Shown here: piece after piece, positions 1 to 7,470 of the stretch
Position numbering within the stretch: position 1 is the first letter of the stretch
How the letters are laid out: each line of letters begins with the position of its first letter
Assembly (NCBI RefSeq): GCF_015840915.1
Contig: NZ_CP060398.1
Span: 496,001 to 560,000, forward strand
Direction of reading: 5' to 3'
Origin: Synechococcus sp. CBW1002
Lineage (GTDB): Bacteria; Cyanobacteriota; Cyanobacteriia; PCC-6307; Cyanobiaceae
Length of the DNA stretch: 64,000 bases
Notes under the pieces: model-generated
Databases searched by the model: none
Seen by the model: only the letters and a program-made list of their open reading frames with translations
Told to the model about the DNA's origin: nothing
Translations under genes and position numbers: made by a program

Positions 1-935
1 ATCGGCGCGTAGTAACAGACCTCAAAGTGAAGATTGTCGAGGTCCACATCACTGCCCCAGTAGCGACCCCAGAGCTCCTGCTCGGAGCGCACGCACAGCG
101 ACATCGCCACCGGCTCCGAGGGATCACCGCGGTGTGCACTGAACAGCACCAGATGCTGCCGCAACTGCTCAGCCGCCGCCGTGAAGAACGCCTCGGTGAG
201 GTACTTGCTGCCCCATGGCCCCCAGCGGCTGCAGTGCTGGGCATAGAAGTCGTGCATCCGCCCCACCATCCGGGGGGGAATCTCCGCCCCCACCAGAGGC
301 GTGACCTGAAGACCCGCACTGGCGACAGCCTTGCGTTCCCGCTTGATGTTGCGGCGCTGGTTGGCGTTGAAGCTGGCCAGGTAATCAGCAAAGCTGCGAT
401 AGCCGGGGTTGTGCCAGAGGCTCTGCTGATTGATCCAGGTGGCGCAGCCGGCCGCCTCGGCCAGGGGCTGCCAGGCGGGATCGACATAGAGAAAGTTGCA
501 GCTGAGCAGATGATTGCGGCGGCAGAACGCGTCGATCAGCTCCAGCATCAACCCGGTCAGTGTCGCGGCGTCCTCGTCGGGGGAGAACCAGAAGCGGTAG
601 CCCTGCACCGGGCTCACCGGACTCATGCCCACGAGCTTGGGGTAGTAGCGCAGCCCCAGGTCGTCGGCGAGGCGTGCGAAGGCCTGGTCGAAGACGAATT
701 CGCCATAGCTGTGACCCTTGAGATAGAGCGGTGCCACCGCCACCAGCAGGTCGCCGCGCCACAGACCCAGGTGACAGGGCTGCCAGCCCTGGCGCGGCAC
801 GATGCTGCCGCTGGCCTCGAGCTGATGCAGCCAGTCCCAGCCATAGAACGGCAGGTGCTGGCCCACCAGCGCCTGCCACTGTTCGGAAGGCAGCTCCGCC
901 ATCGACTGGTGCCAGCGGGCGTGCAACTCAGCCAT
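1..935 (-). CDS. FemAB/GNAT-like acyltransferase of the DUF482 (peptidogalycan) type, 3' part outside the window
   Basis: The frame is open from an ATG at 935 down to the left edge, giving about 311 visible residues. An in-frame stop (TAG on the minus strand at 972-974) lies upstream, so 935 is the first ATG available. The translation begins MAELHARWHQ and contains GYRFWFSPDED, FNANQRRNIKRE and MHDFYAQHCSRWG. These resemble the GNAT-fold DUF482 proteins found in cyanobacteria and proteobacteria, a family related to FemAB aminoacyl transferases. The substrate is unknown; a cell-envelope role is usual family speculation, not seen here. The gene is divergent from the small secreted-protein gene that starts at 1005. 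Confidence 0.75.
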   Translation of the reverse strand, partial: MAELHARWHQSMAELPSEQWQALVGQHLPFYGWDWLHQLEASGSIVPRQGWQPCHLGLWRGDLLVAVAPLYLKGHSYGEFVFDQAFARLADDLGLRYYPKLVGMSPVSPVQGYRFWFSPDEDAATLTGLMLELIDAFCRRNHLLSCNFLYVDPAWQPLAEAAGCATWINQQSLWHNPGYRSFADYLASFNANQRRNIKRERKAVASAGLQVTPLVGAEIPPRMVGRMHDFYAQHCSRWGPWGSKYLTEAFFTAAAEQLRQHLVLFSAHRGDPSEPVAMSLCVRSEQELWGRYWGSDVDLDNLHFEVCYYAP

Positions 936-1004
936 GGAGCGGGCCGCGGTGGCGAGTGTTCGGGCGCAAAACTAACGGGACTGTTCCAGCCACGGCGGTC
1001 TGTC

Positions 1005-1481
1005 ATGCGCCAGCCCCAGCGACGATCGCACCGATCCCTGCTGCTGCCCCTGGCCGCCGCACTGCTGGGTGGCCTGGGCGGGCTGGGCGCAGCGCCACCG
1101 GCCCGGGCTGGCCTGGCCCGGCCGCTGCTGATGATGATGAAACCGCAGCTGGAGGAGCGGCTCGCCCGGGTCTGTGTGGAGACCGCCTCTGGAGGGCAGA
1201 GCGATCTGGCCCGCAGACTGAAGGATCCCTGCCGCCAGCTGGCCGGGCCCACCAGTGCCTGCCTGATCGAAGAGACTGACCGCAGTGGCCGCAGCCTCGG
1301 CGTGGTCAGCGAACTGGTGCAGGGCCGCTTCGGCGACGACAGCGAATGGGTGGTGAAACGCTGCCTGGCCCGTCTGCTGGGACTGAAACCCGAAAGCCTG
1401 CAGGAGGTGCCGCTGGAGGAGCTGGCCAAACGCTTCGGTCAGAGCGCGGGGACAGGCAAAGACCGACTTGATTACCCATAA
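1005..1481 (+). CDS. Small secreted protein whose last codons lie inside an IS element
   Basis: A 158-residue protein of unknown function. It opens with an Arg-rich start followed by a hydrophobic, Ala/Leu/Gly-rich stretch ending in PPARAG, a typical Sec signal peptide with an AxA site at about residue 34. The mature part is hydrophilic with three or four Cys (RVCVET, DPCRQL, SACLIE, KRCLARL) that could form disulfides. The IS1595 element starts at 1467, so the last four residues (LDYP) and the stop are read from the IS end. Joining the flanks across the element gives SRTP and a stop at 2517-2519, also 158 residues, so the insertion is probably harmless. The frame is open back to position 27, but that part is antisense to the acyltransferase; ATG 1005 is chosen for the signal peptide. 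Confidence 0.6.
   Translation: MRQPQRRSHRSLLLPLAAALLGGLGGLGAAPPARAGLARPLLMMMKPQLEERLARVCVETASGGQSDLARRLKDPCRQLAGPTSACLIEETDRSGRSLGVVSELVQGRFGDDSEWVVKRCLARLLGLKPESLQEVPLEELAKRFGQSAGTGKDRLDYP
1459..1466. repeat. Left copy of 8-bp target-site duplication AAGACCGA
   Basis: AAGACCGA lies directly outside the left inverted end (starting 1467) and is repeated at 2497-2504 directly outside the right end. Eight base pairs is the duplication length usual for IS1595-family insertions. Confidence 0.85.
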
Positions 1482-2496
1482 GCCTCCGCAAGCCTGAGAT
1501 CCCGCTCCGTGCAAGGCATGCAGCAGCAGACTGCATTGGCGATGCGCTCGGTCATCTCAGCCATGGCAAAGCGCCGATTGAAGCGGAAGCAGAAGCCGCC
1601 CAGGTAGCGCTTGGCGTACTTGTCAAAGTTGAAGGCATGGAAGGTGCCGTTGAAGCTGGTCTTTAGGTTGCCCAGCAGGGTGTTGATCCAGCGGAACTGC
1701 GGCAGGTCGTTGGGGTGCTTGCCGGTGGTGACATTCGCCTTGTGGTGGCAGTTGGCCGTTGTCACGGCGCGGAAGCAGGCCAGGCCATCGGAGAGTACAT
1801 CGCTACCGGGAGTCAGATTATTCAAGGACCAGTTAGCGATCGCCTCTGAACTGAAGCTATTCACCGGCGCGATCTTTGCGTGGATCGGATGGCCGGACTC
1901 GTTCAACGAGACGGCTGCCACGATCGGAATCTTGTTTTCTGATCCGCGACCCACCTTGCCGCCAGTGCGTTCTCCGCCGAGGTAAGCATCATCTATCTGA
2001 ATCTTTCCCCGCAGCAGATACTCCTCCTCCCGTTCGCTCATCGCCCGCAGGATCTTGTTGTGAAGCAGCCAGGCGGTGTCGTAGTTGACGCCCAGGTGAC
2101 GACTCAATTCCAGCGAGGAGATCCCGTTCTTGGCCTGGCCGATCAGATAAAAGGCCAGGAACCAGTTTGTCAGAGGGAGCTTGGTGGCCTGCAGGATCGT
2201 GCCGGCCGTGAGTGTTGTCTGATGGCCGCAGTTGCGGCATTGGTAGCGCTTGAGTCGTCGGCCGTAAACCAGGCCATGCTCATGCCCATTGCAGCGAGGG
2301 CACCGGAACCCATCCGGCCAGCGAGCCTTCTCCAGAGCAGCCTCACATTGCTCCTCTGTGCCGTAGAGCCGCTGGAACTCAGGCAGAGACAGGCCCTTCT
2401 GGAACTGGATGCCGTTGCGCGCCATGGCCAGAACAGTATCTGTGTACCACTCTAGTCGGGACAAATGGCCTGCGCGGAGCGAGCTGGGTAATCAAG
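1467..2496 (-). mobile_element. IS1595-family insertion sequence, complete (1030 bp)
   Basis: The element is bounded by perfect 12-bp inverted ends CTTGATTACCCA (1467-1478, and as its complement at 2485-2496), with weaker similarity continuing inward (CTCCGC in both). An 8-bp direct duplication AAGACCGA flanks it at 1459-1466 and 2497-2504. It carries one transposase gene on the minus strand. The intact ends and duplication indicate a fairly recent, unrearranged insertion. It landed in the last codons of the small secreted-protein gene, and the transposase stop overlaps the left inverted end. Confidence 0.88.
1472..2425 (-). CDS. IS1595-family transposase (ISXO2-like)
   Basis: 317 residues from ATG 2425 (MARNGIQFQKGLSLPEF); a TTG at 2464 would add 13 residues. 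The N-terminal third holds a zinc-ribbon: FRCPRCNGHEHG and YQCRNCGHQTT, about residues 44-80. The ISXO2-like catalytic part follows, with acidic residues in KIQIDDAYLGGER and DVLSDGLACF and the conserved tail YLGGFCFRFNRRF. Length and layout match a complete IS1595 transposase, and no frameshift or stop interrupts it. The stop codon lies within the left inverted end. Confidence 0.9.
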   Translation of the reverse strand: MARNGIQFQKGLSLPEFQRLYGTEEQCEAALEKARWPDGFRCPRCNGHEHGLVYGRRLKRYQCRNCGHQTTLTAGTILQATKLPLTNWFLAFYLIGQAKNGISSLELSRHLGVNYDTAWLLHNKILRAMSEREEEYLLRGKIQIDDAYLGGERTGGKVGRGSENKIPIVAAVSLNESGHPIHAKIAPVNSFSSEAIANWSLNNLTPGSDVLSDGLACFRAVTTANCHHKANVTTGKHPNDLPQFRWINTLLGNLKTSFNGTFHAFNFDKYAKRYLGGFCFRFNRRFAMAEMTERIANAVCCCMPCTERDLRLAEAYG

Positions 2497-2504
2497 AAGA
2501 CCGA
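2497..2504. repeat. Right copy of 8-bp target-site duplication AAGACCGA
   Basis: Second copy of the duplication seen at 1459-1466, directly after the right inverted end of the IS1595 element. The 12 bases after it (2505-2516) encode the displaced SRTP end of the interrupted gene, followed by TGA at 2517. Confidence 0.85.
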
Positions 2505-2529
2505 AGCCGTACGCCCTGAACGGCACGCC

Positions 2530-3264
2530 CTACGCGCGATCGCCACCAAGGCTGGGGCGGTCATAACGCAACAGCAGCTCGTTGTCCTCAAGCAGGCGCT
2601 GCTCCTGCAGCCGCCAGCCGCGCCGCAGAGCATCCATCACCGGCGATGTCGCCGGCAACCAGCTGTGCGCCCCCCCCAGGAGCTGGGGGCACAGGGTGAG
2701 CTGCAGTTCATCGAGCCAGCCTTCGGCCACAAGGGAGGCCACCAGCCGTGCGCCGCCCAGCACCACCAGCCGCTCCAGGCCGGCCAACGCCAGCTGCTCC
2801 AACGCCTCCTGCCAGCCGCCACAACACAGCTGGCGCTCAAAACCAGCGGGCGCGGAGGCTCGATCCCCGGCGGGGGCACCAGGACCAGCCGCCAGGCCGG
2901 CCGGATCGCCACCAGGATCCAGCCGCCAACGCCGCAGGGGCTGGGCAAAAAAAGGCAGACCGGCCTCCACAACACCACTGCGGCTCACCACCACCGCCAG
3001 GGGCTGGGGCTCACGGCCGGCGGCAGCGCGCTGGGCCAGCAGGTCGGCCCGGCGGATCAGGCAGGTGGTGCCGTGGCGCCGCAACGTCTCGGCGCCGATC
3101 AGGCAGCCGTCTGCCCAGGCCAGCGACTCTTCCAGCACCCGCCGATCGCCGCGGCCGCCGATCTGGGCCGCACCTCCCGCTGCCGGCGCCAGCCGTCCAT
3201 CCAGGCTCACGGCCAGCACCAGCCTCAGCAGTGGTCGGCTCCGGCCAGACGACAGGGCAACCAC
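2530..3264 (-). CDS. RibD C-terminal (DHFR-like) reductase domain protein
   Basis: 244 residues, probably from GTG 3264. The protein is a stand-alone reductase domain of the RibD C-terminal/dihydrofolate-reductase superfamily. Visible hallmarks are LVLAVSLDGRLAP near the start, IGAETLRRHGTT around residue 57, LVVLGGARLVASL near residue 165, and DELQLTLCPQLLGG. There is no N-terminal deaminase domain with the HAE/PCxxC zinc motif, so it is not a full bifunctional RibD. The likely reaction is NADPH-dependent reduction of a pteridine or aminopyrimidine; the true substrate is unknown. It lies 11 bp downstream of the pterin synthase gene on the same strand, so co-transcription is likely. Confidence 0.8.
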   Translation of the reverse strand: MVALSSGRSRPLLRLVLAVSLDGRLAPAAGGAAQIGGRGDRRVLEESLAWADGCLIGAETLRRHGTTCLIRRADLLAQRAAAGREPQPLAVVVSRSGVVEAGLPFFAQPLRRWRLDPGGDPAGLAAGPGAPAGDRASAPAGFERQLCCGGWQEALEQLALAGLERLVVLGGARLVASLVAEGWLDELQLTLCPQLLGGAHSWLPATSPVMDALRRGWRLQEQRLLEDNELLLRYDRPSLGGDRA

Positions 3265-3275
3265 GGCGACAGGCC

Positions 3276-4268
3276 TCAGGCCGCCGCCAGCACCTCAAGC
3301 CCACGGGGCAGCATGCCCAGCTGGGCGGTTTCGGCAAACACCTCGGCGGCGTTGTTGGGGCTCTCCTGCAGGCGGACCTTGTGCAGGCAGGCGCCGGTGG
3401 CGGCGATCGGTGACGCCAGAAGATCGCAGATATGCAGCGCGATGTTCTCGGCGGTGGGCACGCAGGCGGCGAAGTGGGACACGTCCTTGTTGAGGAAGGT
3501 GTGATCGAAGGGCTCGACCACCAGGTCCTGGACCAGGGTCTGGAGCTCCGCCAGATCGCAGACCATGCCGGTGCGGGGGTCGATGCTGCCGCGCACGGTC
3601 ACATCCAGCAGGTAGTTGTGGCCATGGCCATGGGGCCGGGCGCACTTGCCGTAGATCGCCTCGTTCTCCGCCTGGGAAAGCTCGGGGCGGGCCAGGCGAT
3701 GGGCGGCGGCGAAATGGGTGCGGATCGAGAGGAAGGCTTCCATGGTGTCGCCGATCACGTCGGCCCAGAGGTTGGCGGTTTCGTAGAGGCGCAGCCCCAT
3801 CAGGGGCAGATGGGGGGCCAAGCGGGTCCAGATCGCCCGCACCAGGGCTTCGGTGGTCGGCAGACAACCGGCTGGGGTGGAGAGATCGAACTCCGGCCAG
3901 ACCTCGTTGAGGTAGCGGAAGTCGAGCTGTCCGGTCACCTCACGGCGGATGGCGTGCTTCACATCCGAGAGATTGAGCACCATGCCATCGGCGTCGAGAT
4001 CGCCACCCATGGCCACCACCAGCTCGTAGTTATGGCCATGGCCGGGGGCGATGCTGCAGGGACCGAAGCGCTCCTGGTTGGTGGCCGCATCCAGTTCCGG
4101 CAACCAGTAGTGGTGGCTGGCACTGAAGGTGGCCCGCCGTGTGATCACACAGGGGCGGCCCCGGCCGTGGGGGCAGGCCGTTCCATCGGGCACGGATGCC
4201 GCAGACGCCGGCCGCAGCGCAGCCGACTCCGGTGGGGCCAGGGTGGGCGCACGCAAGCCGGTAGCCAT
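3276..4268 (-). CDS. 6-carboxytetrahydropterin synthase-type protein with two tandem PTPS domains
   Basis: 330 residues from ATG 4268. Two PTPS/QueD domains lie in tandem. The first (about 42-165) has ATFSASHHYWL, a Cys in FGPCSIAPGHGHNY and a Glu in RLYETANL. The second (about 168-310) has THFAAAHRL, a Cys in YGKCARPHGHGHNY and a Glu in VRLQESPNN. Each copy keeps a His triad for zinc, a candidate catalytic Cys and a pterin-binding Glu, so both may be active. The family converts dihydroneopterin triphosphate to 6-carboxy- or 6-pyruvoyl-tetrahydropterin, for queuosine or pterin synthesis. Bacterial QueD is normally one domain of about 120-150 residues. The first 40 residues are low in conservation and the start is uncertain. 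Confidence 0.85.
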   Translation of the reverse strand: MATGLRAPTLAPPESAALRPASAASVPDGTACPHGRGRPCVITRRATFSASHHYWLPELDAATNQERFGPCSIAPGHGHNYELVVAMGGDLDADGMVLNLSDVKHAIRREVTGQLDFRYLNEVWPEFDLSTPAGCLPTTEALVRAIWTRLAPHLPLMGLRLYETANLWADVIGDTMEAFLSIRTHFAAAHRLARPELSQAENEAIYGKCARPHGHGHNYLLDVTVRGSIDPRTGMVCDLAELQTLVQDLVVEPFDHTFLNKDVSHFAACVPTAENIALHICDLLASPIAATGACLHKVRLQESPNNAAEVFAETAQLGMLPRGLEVLAAA

Positions 4269-4344
4269 TTTCGCCCATGCCTGTGTAGAGCGTGCATCCT
4301 AGAAACCGGATCCCAAGCACTGCCGCGCTCGACGCCCGCCGCCC

Positions 4345-5049
4345 ATGCCCCCCGCCGCTTCCTCCGGATCCGATGGCCGTGACGGATTCAGGGGCTCTGC
4401 CTCAGACATCAGCAGGGAAGCCGCCGATCGCACCACCCACCGCTCCCTCGCCCGCCGGCTGGAGGGGATCAACATCTATCTGGTGGGGATGATGGGCGCG
4501 GGCAAGAGCGCGGTGGGCAGGCCCCTGGCCGCGGCGCTCGGCTACCGCTTCCTCGATGCCGACACCACGATCGAACAGGTGGCCGGCCAGCCGATTCCGG
4601 CGATCTTCGAGCAGGAGGGGGAGGCGGGGTTCCGTGCCCTAGAAACCGCGGTGCTCGATCGCATCGCCAGCTGGCACTCCCTCGTGGTGGCCACCGGCGG
4701 CGGCGCCGTGACACGGCCGGAGAACTGGGGCCACCTGCACCAGGGGGTTGTGGTGTGGCTGGATGCCGCCGATGCGGTGCTGTTGCAGAGGCTCAGCGCC
4801 GACCCAACCCCGCGCCCGCTGATGGCCGGCCCCGACCCGCACGGACGGCTGCTGGAGCTGCTGGAGCAGCGCCGCCCCCTCTATGCCCAGGCCGACCTGC
4901 ACATCGTGCAGGGCAGCGGCACGCCGGAGCAGGTGGCGCTCCAGGTGCTGGACGGGCTCCCCTCGATCCTCAAGGAACGCCAGGCCGGCCCCAGCGAACC
5001 GCTGACGCTGATCAACGCGGACGGAGCCATCACTCCCTCGCTCAACTGA
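4345..5049 (+). CDS. aroK: Shikimate kinase
   Basis: 234 residues from ATG 4345. It phosphorylates shikimate with ATP in the chorismate pathway, in the cytosol. The P-loop is LVGMMGAGKSAVGR (about residues 46-59). The shikimate-binding DAD is in FLDADTTIE, a conserved Arg is in EAGFRALE, and the GGG motif is in VVATGGGAV. A LID Arg is in PRPLMAG. The N-terminus is about 40 residues longer than most AroK proteins, so the start could be later. It is divergent from the pterin synthase gene with a 76-bp gap. Confidence 0.92.
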   Translation: MPPAASSGSDGRDGFRGSASDISREAADRTTHRSLARRLEGINIYLVGMMGAGKSAVGRPLAAALGYRFLDADTTIEQVAGQPIPAIFEQEGEAGFRALETAVLDRIASWHSLVVATGGGAVTRPENWGHLHQGVVVWLDAADAVLLQRLSADPTPRPLMAGPDPHGRLLELLEQRRPLYAQADLHIVQGSGTPEQVALQVLDGLPSILKERQAGPSEPLTLINADGAITPSLN

Positions 5050-5071
5050 CCACCGCTCAGCCGACCACGGC

Positions 5072-5338
5072 TCACCGGTGCCCGCCGGGCTCCAGACGCA
5101 CCGCGAACCACTGGATCGCCAGCCCCGGTGCCAGCTCCAACTCGCAGGCGGTGTCGAGCAGGCGTTCCGCCTGGGCCCGGGCATCGGCGAGGCCGGCCAG
5201 ATCCTCTGGGACCGCAGGCAGACGCTCGAGGTGGGCCGCCAACCAACCCAACGCGGCGCCCACATCAAGGATCTCCTGAGGCCGCCCCGGCTCGAGCACC
5301 ACGTAATGATCAAGCTCCCGCATCAGGGGATCAGACAT
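5072..5338 (-). CDS. CRR7-like (chlororespiratory reduction 7) protein
   Basis: 88 residues from ATG 5338 (MSDPLMRELDHYVVLEPG). The start sequence, the conserved LLDTACELELAPG segment and the QWFAVRLEPG tail match small CRR7-type proteins of cyanobacteria and chloroplasts, linked in plants to assembly of the NDH-1 complex. This fits the other NDH genes in the window. An ATG at 5362 in the same frame would add eight residues and has a weak AGGA upstream. The ATG at 5338 overlaps, base for base, the start codon of the divergent gene on the plus strand (shared CATG at 5336-5339). No catalytic motif is expected. Confidence 0.7.
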   Translation of the reverse strand: MSDPLMRELDHYVVLEPGRPQEILDVGAALGWLAAHLERLPAVPEDLAGLADARAQAERLLDTACELELAPGLAIQWFAVRLEPGGHR

Positions 5339-6038
5339 GGCCGCAACGCTGCTGGGCACCATCCTGGCGATCCTGCTGGCTTTGCCGGTCGCAGCCGCCC
5401 CTGGAACGGTTGTGCAGGAGCGCCTGAGCAGCTGGCCGCAGTGGCGGCTGCCGGTCCCCCTGCCGCGGCCGGGGCGAGGCGACCTGATCTATCCCCACTG
5501 GTTTGCGGGAGCCTGGGAGGTGACCAGCCACAGCCTTGAGGGCGACACCGCAACGCCTGCGGGGCCAGCCCAGGAGCCACCGCTGCACTACCGCGTCGAC
5601 TTCATCGCCGATCGCCGGGGCCGCATCGTGGGCGCCCGGGCCGCGAACGCCGCTGCGATCGGCCGGGCAGTGCTGGGCCATCGTCTGGTCAGCGTGGAAG
5701 ACGACCCCGCGAACCCGAACCGCCAGCTGGCCCGCCTGCGCGACGGATCCCTGCTGGAAACCCGCGTGATCGGTCGGCAGGTGCTGACCTTGCCACCCGA
5801 CCAGTTCCTGGCCGACGAACTCAGCCTGCAGGTGCTGCATGGTGAGGCGGCACCCAGGGTCAGCCGGGTGGAGGTGCTGAGCCACTACCAGCTTGAAGCG
5901 GATGGAACCATCAGGGGCGAGCAATGGCTGGCCACCTACCCCTCCCCGACCGAGGGCCTGATGGCCAGCCCCAGGAGCCTCGCCCAGTACGAGCTCAGGC
6001 TCGTCCCGCTGCGGCCACAATCCGGTCCCGCCAGCTGA
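5337..6038 (+). CDS. Conserved secreted protein, possibly DUF6816
   Basis: 233 residues from ATG 5337. Residues 1-21 (MAATLLGTILAILLALPVAA) form a signal peptide or lumen-targeting sequence. The rest contains FAGAWEVTSHS, YRVDFIADRRGRIVGARAANAAAIG and a C-terminal SLAQYELRLVPL. It resembles a cyanobacterial/plastid lipocalin-like family (DUF6816 is a tentative name from memory). The function is unknown. The C-terminal 44 bp overlap the 3' end of the GST gene on the other strand. Confidence 0.6.
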   Translation: MAATLLGTILAILLALPVAAAPGTVVQERLSSWPQWRLPVPLPRPGRGDLIYPHWFAGAWEVTSHSLEGDTATPAGPAQEPPLHYRVDFIADRRGRIVGARAANAAAIGRAVLGHRLVSVEDDPANPNRQLARLRDGSLLETRVIGRQVLTLPPDQFLADELSLQVLHGEAAPRVSRVEVLSHYQLEADGTIRGEQWLATYPSPTEGLMASPRSLAQYELRLVPLRPQSGPAS

Positions 6039-6714
6039 ACAGGGGCTCCAGCAGGGGGTTGTCGGCGATACCGGTGACGCCACGGCCCGCCAGGGGTGCT
6101 CCGGCGCTGGCCGGGAACTTCAGCAGCGACAGCTGGGCCGCCACGGCCAGATCCGCAATGGACAGAGCATCACCAACCAGATAGGGAGTGGACTCCACCA
6201 GCAGGGCGAGCTGCTCGAGGTTGCGGCGCAATTGCTGCATCGCCTCACCGGCGATCGCCTCGCCAACAGCACCGGTGAGGGAGGAGAGGGCCTCGGCCGG
6301 CAGGGCACCCACCAGGCTGCGCAGCGGGCCGGGCAACCGATCCGGCAGCAGGGCCGTGCGCAAGACCGGATCGGCGGCGGCGGCCTGCACCAGGGCGAGG
6401 CGACAGCCTGCGGACAGGGCGGTATCGGCCCAGTCTTCCAGAAGCCAGAGGCGGGCCCGCTCGACCGGATCGACGGGTTGCAGGGCCGGCGTGGGGTAGC
6501 GATCCTCCAGATGCAGGGCGATGGCAGTGGAATCAGCAATCACCTCACCGCCATCCACCAGCACCGGCACCTGCCGCTGACCCGAGAGGCGGAACACCTC
6601 CAGCTGGCCCAGGCCTGGCGTCACCTCCACAACGGTGTAATCGAGACCCTTGGCCGCCAGGATCAGGCGCACCTTCTCGCAGAAGGCCGAATGTCTGAAC
6701 TGATGCAGTTCCAT
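5995..6714 (-). CDS. Glutathione S-transferase family protein
   Basis: 239 residues from ATG 6714 (MELHQFRHSAFCEKVRLIL). The thioredoxin-like N-terminal domain (about 1-78) has the CEKVRL helix, the cis-Pro loop RQVPVLVDGG and the glutathione-binding ESTAI-like ADSTAI. The alpha-helical C-terminal domain follows, with PYLVGDALSIADLAVAAQ. It would conjugate or transfer glutathione in the cytosol; the substrate is unknown. The 3' end overlaps the convergent secreted-protein gene by 44 bp. The frame is open upstream to 6843, but the domain starts at 6714. Confidence 0.88.
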   Translation of the reverse strand: MELHQFRHSAFCEKVRLILAAKGLDYTVVEVTPGLGQLEVFRLSGQRQVPVLVDGGEVIADSTAIALHLEDRYPTPALQPVDPVERARLWLLEDWADTALSAGCRLALVQAAAADPVLRTALLPDRLPGPLRSLVGALPAEALSSLTGAVGEAIAGEAMQQLRRNLEQLALLVESTPYLVGDALSIADLAVAAQLSLLKFPASAGAPLAGRGVTGIADNPLLEPLFSWRDRIVAAAGRA

Positions 6715-6841
6715 CGGCGGTGACTCCGGGGGCAAGGGGGACTGGCGGGATGCGGCGGGAGGGATCCGCGGCCGGAATGCGACAGAGCCAACCTCCGGGC
6801 GGCAGAGTAGCGAGCACCTGCGAGCGCGGTGCACGGCGGCC

Positions 6842-7048
6842 ATGAAGGACTTTTTCGTGAACGTAACGCGGTACCCGCGTTATCTGATCGCCTTCAGCCT
6901 CGGTGTGATCAATTCGGTGGTGGAGCCGCTGGCACGGCGACGCAGCAATCCGGTCACGGCGGTGGCCCTGGTGGGGGCCCTGATCAGCGGCCTGCTCAGT
7001 CTGGGCCTGGTGCTGCGTGCGATGGTGACCACAGCACCTCTGGCATAG
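6842..7048 (+). CDS. ycf33: DUF751 / Ycf33 family small membrane protein
   Basis: 68 residues from ATG 6842: [22 protein letters not shown], followed by a second hydrophobic segment ([20 protein letters not shown]). The start and the two-helix layout match the DUF751/Ycf33 family of cyanobacteria and red-algal plastids. The function is unknown. It is followed two bases later by rbfA, so the two are almost certainly co-transcribed. Confidence 0.85.
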   Translation: MKDFFVNVTRYPRYLIAFSLGVINSVVEPLARRRSNPVTAVALVGALISGLLSLGLVLRAMVTTAPLA

Positions 7049-7050
7049 CC

Positions 7051-7470
7051 ATGGCACAGGGCCGACGGGTGGAACGGGTGGCGGCCCTGATCCGCCGCGA
7101 AATCAGCGAGCTCCTGATCACGGGCATCAAGGACGAACGGGTCAGCCAGGGCATGGTGAGCGTCACCCATGTGGATGTGGCCGGCGATCTGCAGCACTGC
7201 AAGATCTTCGTGAGCGTGTTCGGCAGCGACGACGACCGCATCCAGGCGATGGCCGGCCTGCAGTCGGCCGCGGCCTACGTGAAAGGCGAACTGGGCCGCC
7301 GGCTGAAGATGCGCCGAACACCCGAGGTGGTGTTCCAACTGGATCGTGGCCTCGAACGCGGGACCACGGTGCTGAGTCTGCTGAACCGCCTTGGGGAAGA
7401 ACGGCTGAGCAAAGACAGTGAGCCACCCTTGACTGAGGCCCCCGAGGACCAGAACGGCACTGCGCCATGA
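7051..7470 (+). CDS. rbfA: Ribosome-binding factor A
   Basis: 139 residues from ATG 7051. RbfA binds the 30S subunit and helps mature the 5' end of 16S rRNA. The KH-type fold is recognisable from [17 protein letters not shown], the [20 protein letters not shown] segment, and the helix-strand end [21 protein letters not shown] hydrophilic tail of about 30 residues follows. Its TGA overlaps the ATG of the next gene (ATGA at 7467-7470), indicating translational coupling. Confidence 0.95.
   Translation: MAQGRRVERVAALIRREISELLITGIKDERVSQGMVSVTHVDVAGDLQHCKIFVSVFGSDDDRIQAMAGLQSAAAYVKGELGRRLKMRRTPEVVFQLDRGLERGTTVLSLLNRLGEERLSKDSEPPLTEAPEDQNGTAP

Noticed and set aside
27-1004. Long plus-strand open frame upstream of the secreted protein
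   Set aside because: It is antisense to the FemAB/GNAT-like gene, has low-complexity His/Gln/Arg content typical of shadow frames, and the signal peptide starts at 1005.
2536-2543. HIP1 octamer GCGATCGC (also 1836, 10354, 34157)
   Set aside because: Scattered copies are common in cyanobacterial DNA and no local clustering was seen, so this is not a specific feature.
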